Origin: an uncultured Flammeovirgaceae bacterium
Lineage (GTDB): Bacteria > Bacteroidota > Bacteroidia > Cytophagales > Cyclobacteriaceae
Direction: 5' to 3'
Assembly: GCA_946480685.1 (NCBI GenBank)
Contig: CAMLLI010000183.1
Coordinates: 1-7,516 of the forward strand
DNA: 7,516 nt
Positions 5,984 to 7,516 of this stretch are shown here, piece by piece. Each line of letters begins with the position of its first letter. Position 1 is the first letter of the stretch. A model generated the notes under the pieces. It searched no databases. It saw only the letters and a program-made list of their open reading frames with translations, and had not been told where the DNA came from. Made by a program: the position numbers and the translations under genes.

Positions 5984-6017
5984 CTAATATATACTATACG
6001 AGAATCACAACAACATC

Positions 6018-7034
6018 ATGAAAACATTAGTCTGCACAAAACCAGGTGAGTTCAACTATATAAATGCAGAGCAACCGAAGCCTGCACCGGGACATGCCAT
6101 TGTAAAGATCCGGAGGATCGGAATTTGTGGAACGGACTTGCATGCCTTCGAAGGCACCCAACCCTATTTCGAATACCCGCGCATTTTAGGTCATGAACTC
6201 GCAGGTGAAATAGTTTCCGCTGAAGATTGCCCCGGCTTTGAGATTGGAGAGATTGTCACCTTTATACCTTACTTCTCTTGTGGCGAGTGTATAGCATGCC
6301 GAAGAGGAAAACAAAATGCTTGCGTAAATATCAAGGTGTGTGGTGTCCATCAGCATGGCGGGATGGTGGAGTATTACTCTGTGCCATCCTACGCATTGGT
6401 TCATGGCGAAGGGCTTAGTCTGGACGCGTTAGCTTTAGTTGAACCGTTGGCTATTGGCGCGCATGCTGTGAGGAGAGCAGGAGTAACAAAAGATGAATTT
6501 GTTCTGGTAGTCGGTGCCGGTCCCATTGGTTTAGGTACGATAGAGTTTGTACGTGCCGCAGGAGGACGTGTGATTGCGCTCGACACCAATAATGATCGAT
6601 TACGATTCTGCAAAGAAGCGCTGAAAGTAGAACATATCATTAATGCCATAGACGATGATGTTCTGGAGAAATTGAAAGCAATTACCAATGGTGATATGCC
6701 AACCGTTGTTATGGATGCAACCGGAAATCTGAACGCTATAAACAATGCCTTCCGTTACATGGCACATGGAGCACGCTATATTCTGATCGGCTTGCAGAAA
6801 GGTGATATATATTTCAGTCACCCGGAGTTTCACAAACGAGAAGCAACGCTCATGAGCAGCAGGAATGCAACGCGAGCTGATTTCGAGAATGTAATCTCGC
6901 TGATCAAAAGAAAAGAAATCGATCCTACCATTTTCATAACGCACCGGGTAAATTTTGACCAGGTTAAAGATGAATTCCAGAACTGGTTGAATCCTGATTA
7001 CCGCGTAATAAAAGCAATGGTGGAAATAGCCTGA
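6018..7034 (+). CDS. Zinc-dependent medium-chain alcohol/polyol dehydrogenase
   Basis: This 338-residue protein is of normal length for the zinc-containing MDR family related to sorbitol, threonine and L-galactonate-5 dehydrogenases. Catalytic-zinc residues are present: Cys37 in GICGTD, His59-Glu60 in GHE, and Glu142 in LVEPLAIG. The structural-zinc set is complete: Cys88, Cys91, Cys94 and Cys102. The Rossmann motif GAGPIGLG (166-173) is followed by an acidic residue, Asp189 at the end of the second strand (VIALD), which indicates NAD rather than NADP. It probably oxidises a secondary hydroxyl of a sugar acid made downstream of the aldo/keto reductase, for example 2-keto-3-deoxy-L-fuconate or a fuconate/galactonate-like acid. 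This assignment comes from context and not from residues that fix the substrate. It sits 34 bases after the previous gene and 11 before the next, consistent with one transcript. Confidence 0.94.
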   Translation: MKTLVCTKPGEFNYINAEQPKPAPGHAIVKIRRIGICGTDLHAFEGTQPYFEYPRILGHELAGEIVSAEDCPGFEIGEIVTFIPYFSCGECIACRRGKQNACVNIKVCGVHQHGGMVEYYSVPSYALVHGEGLSLDALALVEPLAIGAHAVRRAGVTKDEFVLVVGAGPIGLGTIEFVRAAGGRVIALDTNNDRLRFCKEALKVEHIINAIDDDVLEKLKAITNGDMPTVVMDATGNLNAINNAFRYMAHGARYILIGLQKGDIYFSHPEFHKREATLMSSRNATRADFENVISLIKRKEIDPTIFITHRVNFDQVKDEFQNWLNPDYRVIKAMVEIA

Positions 7035-7045
7035 ACCCGATAAAA

Positions 7046-7381
7046 ATGAAAAAATATTGTTTGGCGCTGGATCTCGTAGACGATCCGGAATTAATTGCTC
7101 AATACGAAGACTGGCACAGAAAAGAAAATGCATGGCCTGCTATCACGAAAAGTATCACTGACTCCGGCATCCTCAACATGGAGATTTACAGAACCGGTAA
7201 TCGGTTGTTCATGATCATGGAGACTGAGGATACTTTTAGTTTCGAAAGAAAAGCCGCTATGGATGTGAGCAATCCTAAAGTTCAGGAATGGGAACAGCTG
7301 ATGTGGAAATTTCAGCAATCTCTGCCGTGGGCAAAACCGGCAGAAAAGTGGATTGTAATGGATCGCATTTTTCATTTATAG
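7046..7381 (+). CDS. RhaM-like sugar mutarotase (L-rhamnose/L-fucose mutarotase family)
   Basis: This 111-residue protein is the normal size of the dimeric alpha/beta-barrel RhaM family (COG3254), which interconverts the anomers of 6-deoxy-hexoses. Family landmarks are in order: the histidine in EDWHRKENAWP (His24, equivalent to the active-site His22 of E. coli RhaM), the strand MEIYRTGNRLFMIMETED with Tyr48, and the Trp-rich helix VQEWEQLMWKFQQSLP. It begins 11 bases after the zinc dehydrogenase, so the two are almost certainly co-transcribed. Next to an aldose 1-dehydrogenase it would supply the anomer that the dehydrogenase accepts. In several bacteria members of this family act in non-phosphorylating L-fucose pathways rather than in rhamnose use; no rhamnose isomerase or kinase is seen here. 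The exact sugar is unproven. Confidence 0.9.
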   Translation: MKKYCLALDLVDDPELIAQYEDWHRKENAWPAITKSITDSGILNMEIYRTGNRLFMIMETEDTFSFERKAAMDVSNPKVQEWEQLMWKFQQSLPWAKPAEKWIVMDRIFHL

Positions 7382-7472
7382 TATATATACATATAGTGAT
7401 GAAAGCATTGAGTGATCCAATAATATATATAATTCTCGAAGCTATACATCGCAGCTAAAAACGTAACGCATT

Positions 7473-7516
7473 ATGATAAAACTAAATCGTCTGTTTTTAA
7501 TTTTAACATTAGGCAC
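7473..7516 (+). CDS. Start of a further gene with signal-peptide-like N-terminus, cut off
   Basis: From the ATG at 7473 the frame reads MIKLNRLFLILTLG and runs off the window after 14 full codons. A basic start followed by a long hydrophobic run is typical of a secreted protein or lipoprotein. It follows the mutarotase by 91 AT-rich bases without a recognisable terminator, so it may be the next gene of the operon, for example an exported glycosidase or other secreted enzyme. Nothing more can be said from this fragment. Confidence 0.6.
   Translation, partial: MIKLNRLFLILTLG

Noticed and set aside
6600..7133. 177-codon open frame on the minus strand
   Set aside because: It is antisense to the zinc dehydrogenase and the mutarotase start, both of which carry family motifs. 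Its translation is Phe/Ile/Cys-rich with no recognisable domain.
7399..7458. 19-codon frame between the mutarotase and the next gene
   Set aside because: It is very short, AT-driven and without supporting signals; it is probably chance.
1..7516. Search for tRNA/rRNA genes, CRISPR arrays, insertion sequences, transposases and long repeats
   Set aside because: By eye I found no tRNA cloverleaf, spaced direct-repeat array, transposase-like protein or terminal inverted repeat. Short or degenerate elements could still be missed.

Overview
The window looks like chromosomal DNA of a Bacteroidota species, most likely of the Chitinophagales/Cytophagales/Sphingobacteriales type. The evidence is a FecI-type ECF sigma factor paired with a FecR-type anti-sigma factor that carries the Bacteroidota C-terminal domain, start codons without Shine-Dalgarno sequences, TAnnTTTG-like -7 elements, a secreted GH43 glycosidase and an AraC regulator next to sugar-catabolic genes. 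The species cannot be named from the sequence alone.

Left part (1-2834, all minus strand). In transcription order there is a secreted family 43 glycoside hydrolase (2834-1794), a strong stem-loop just after its stop, an ECF sigma factor (1601-1071), and a FecR-like transmembrane anti-sigma factor (900 to beyond position 1). In Bacteroidota such sigma/FecR pairs usually control an adjacent SusC/SusD-type outer-membrane uptake pair. That pair would lie beyond the left edge and is not seen here.

Middle (2835-3888). A 533-base region without a convincing gene separates GH43 from a small plus-strand lipoprotein with a MoaF-like (calycin-type) domain. It holds several perfect or near-perfect palindromes and one 42-codon open frame (3092-3220) with a short Cys/Ser/Thr-containing C-terminus, reported as a low-confidence small gene. 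A weak hairpin lies in the convergent gap after the lipoprotein gene.

Right part (3889-7516). An AraC-family regulator (minus strand) is divergent from a plus-strand operon: an aldo/keto reductase of the L-fucose/D-threo-aldose dehydrogenase type, a zinc-dependent medium-chain dehydrogenase, and a small RhaM-like sugar mutarotase. The start of a further gene with a signal-peptide-like N-terminus is cut off by the right edge. The set fits oxidative, non-phosphorylating catabolism of a deoxy-sugar such as L-fucose: anomer interconversion, C1 oxidation and a later secondary-alcohol oxidation. The lactonase and dehydratase steps are not in the window. The 166-base divergent region carries an inverted repeat whose arms overlap the best promoter elements for both directions, which suggests local control by the AraC protein.

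Nothing here is clearly a new kind of system. The most useful leads are the divergent control region, the 42-codon frame with its palindrome-rich surroundings, and the exact substrate of the oxidative operon.
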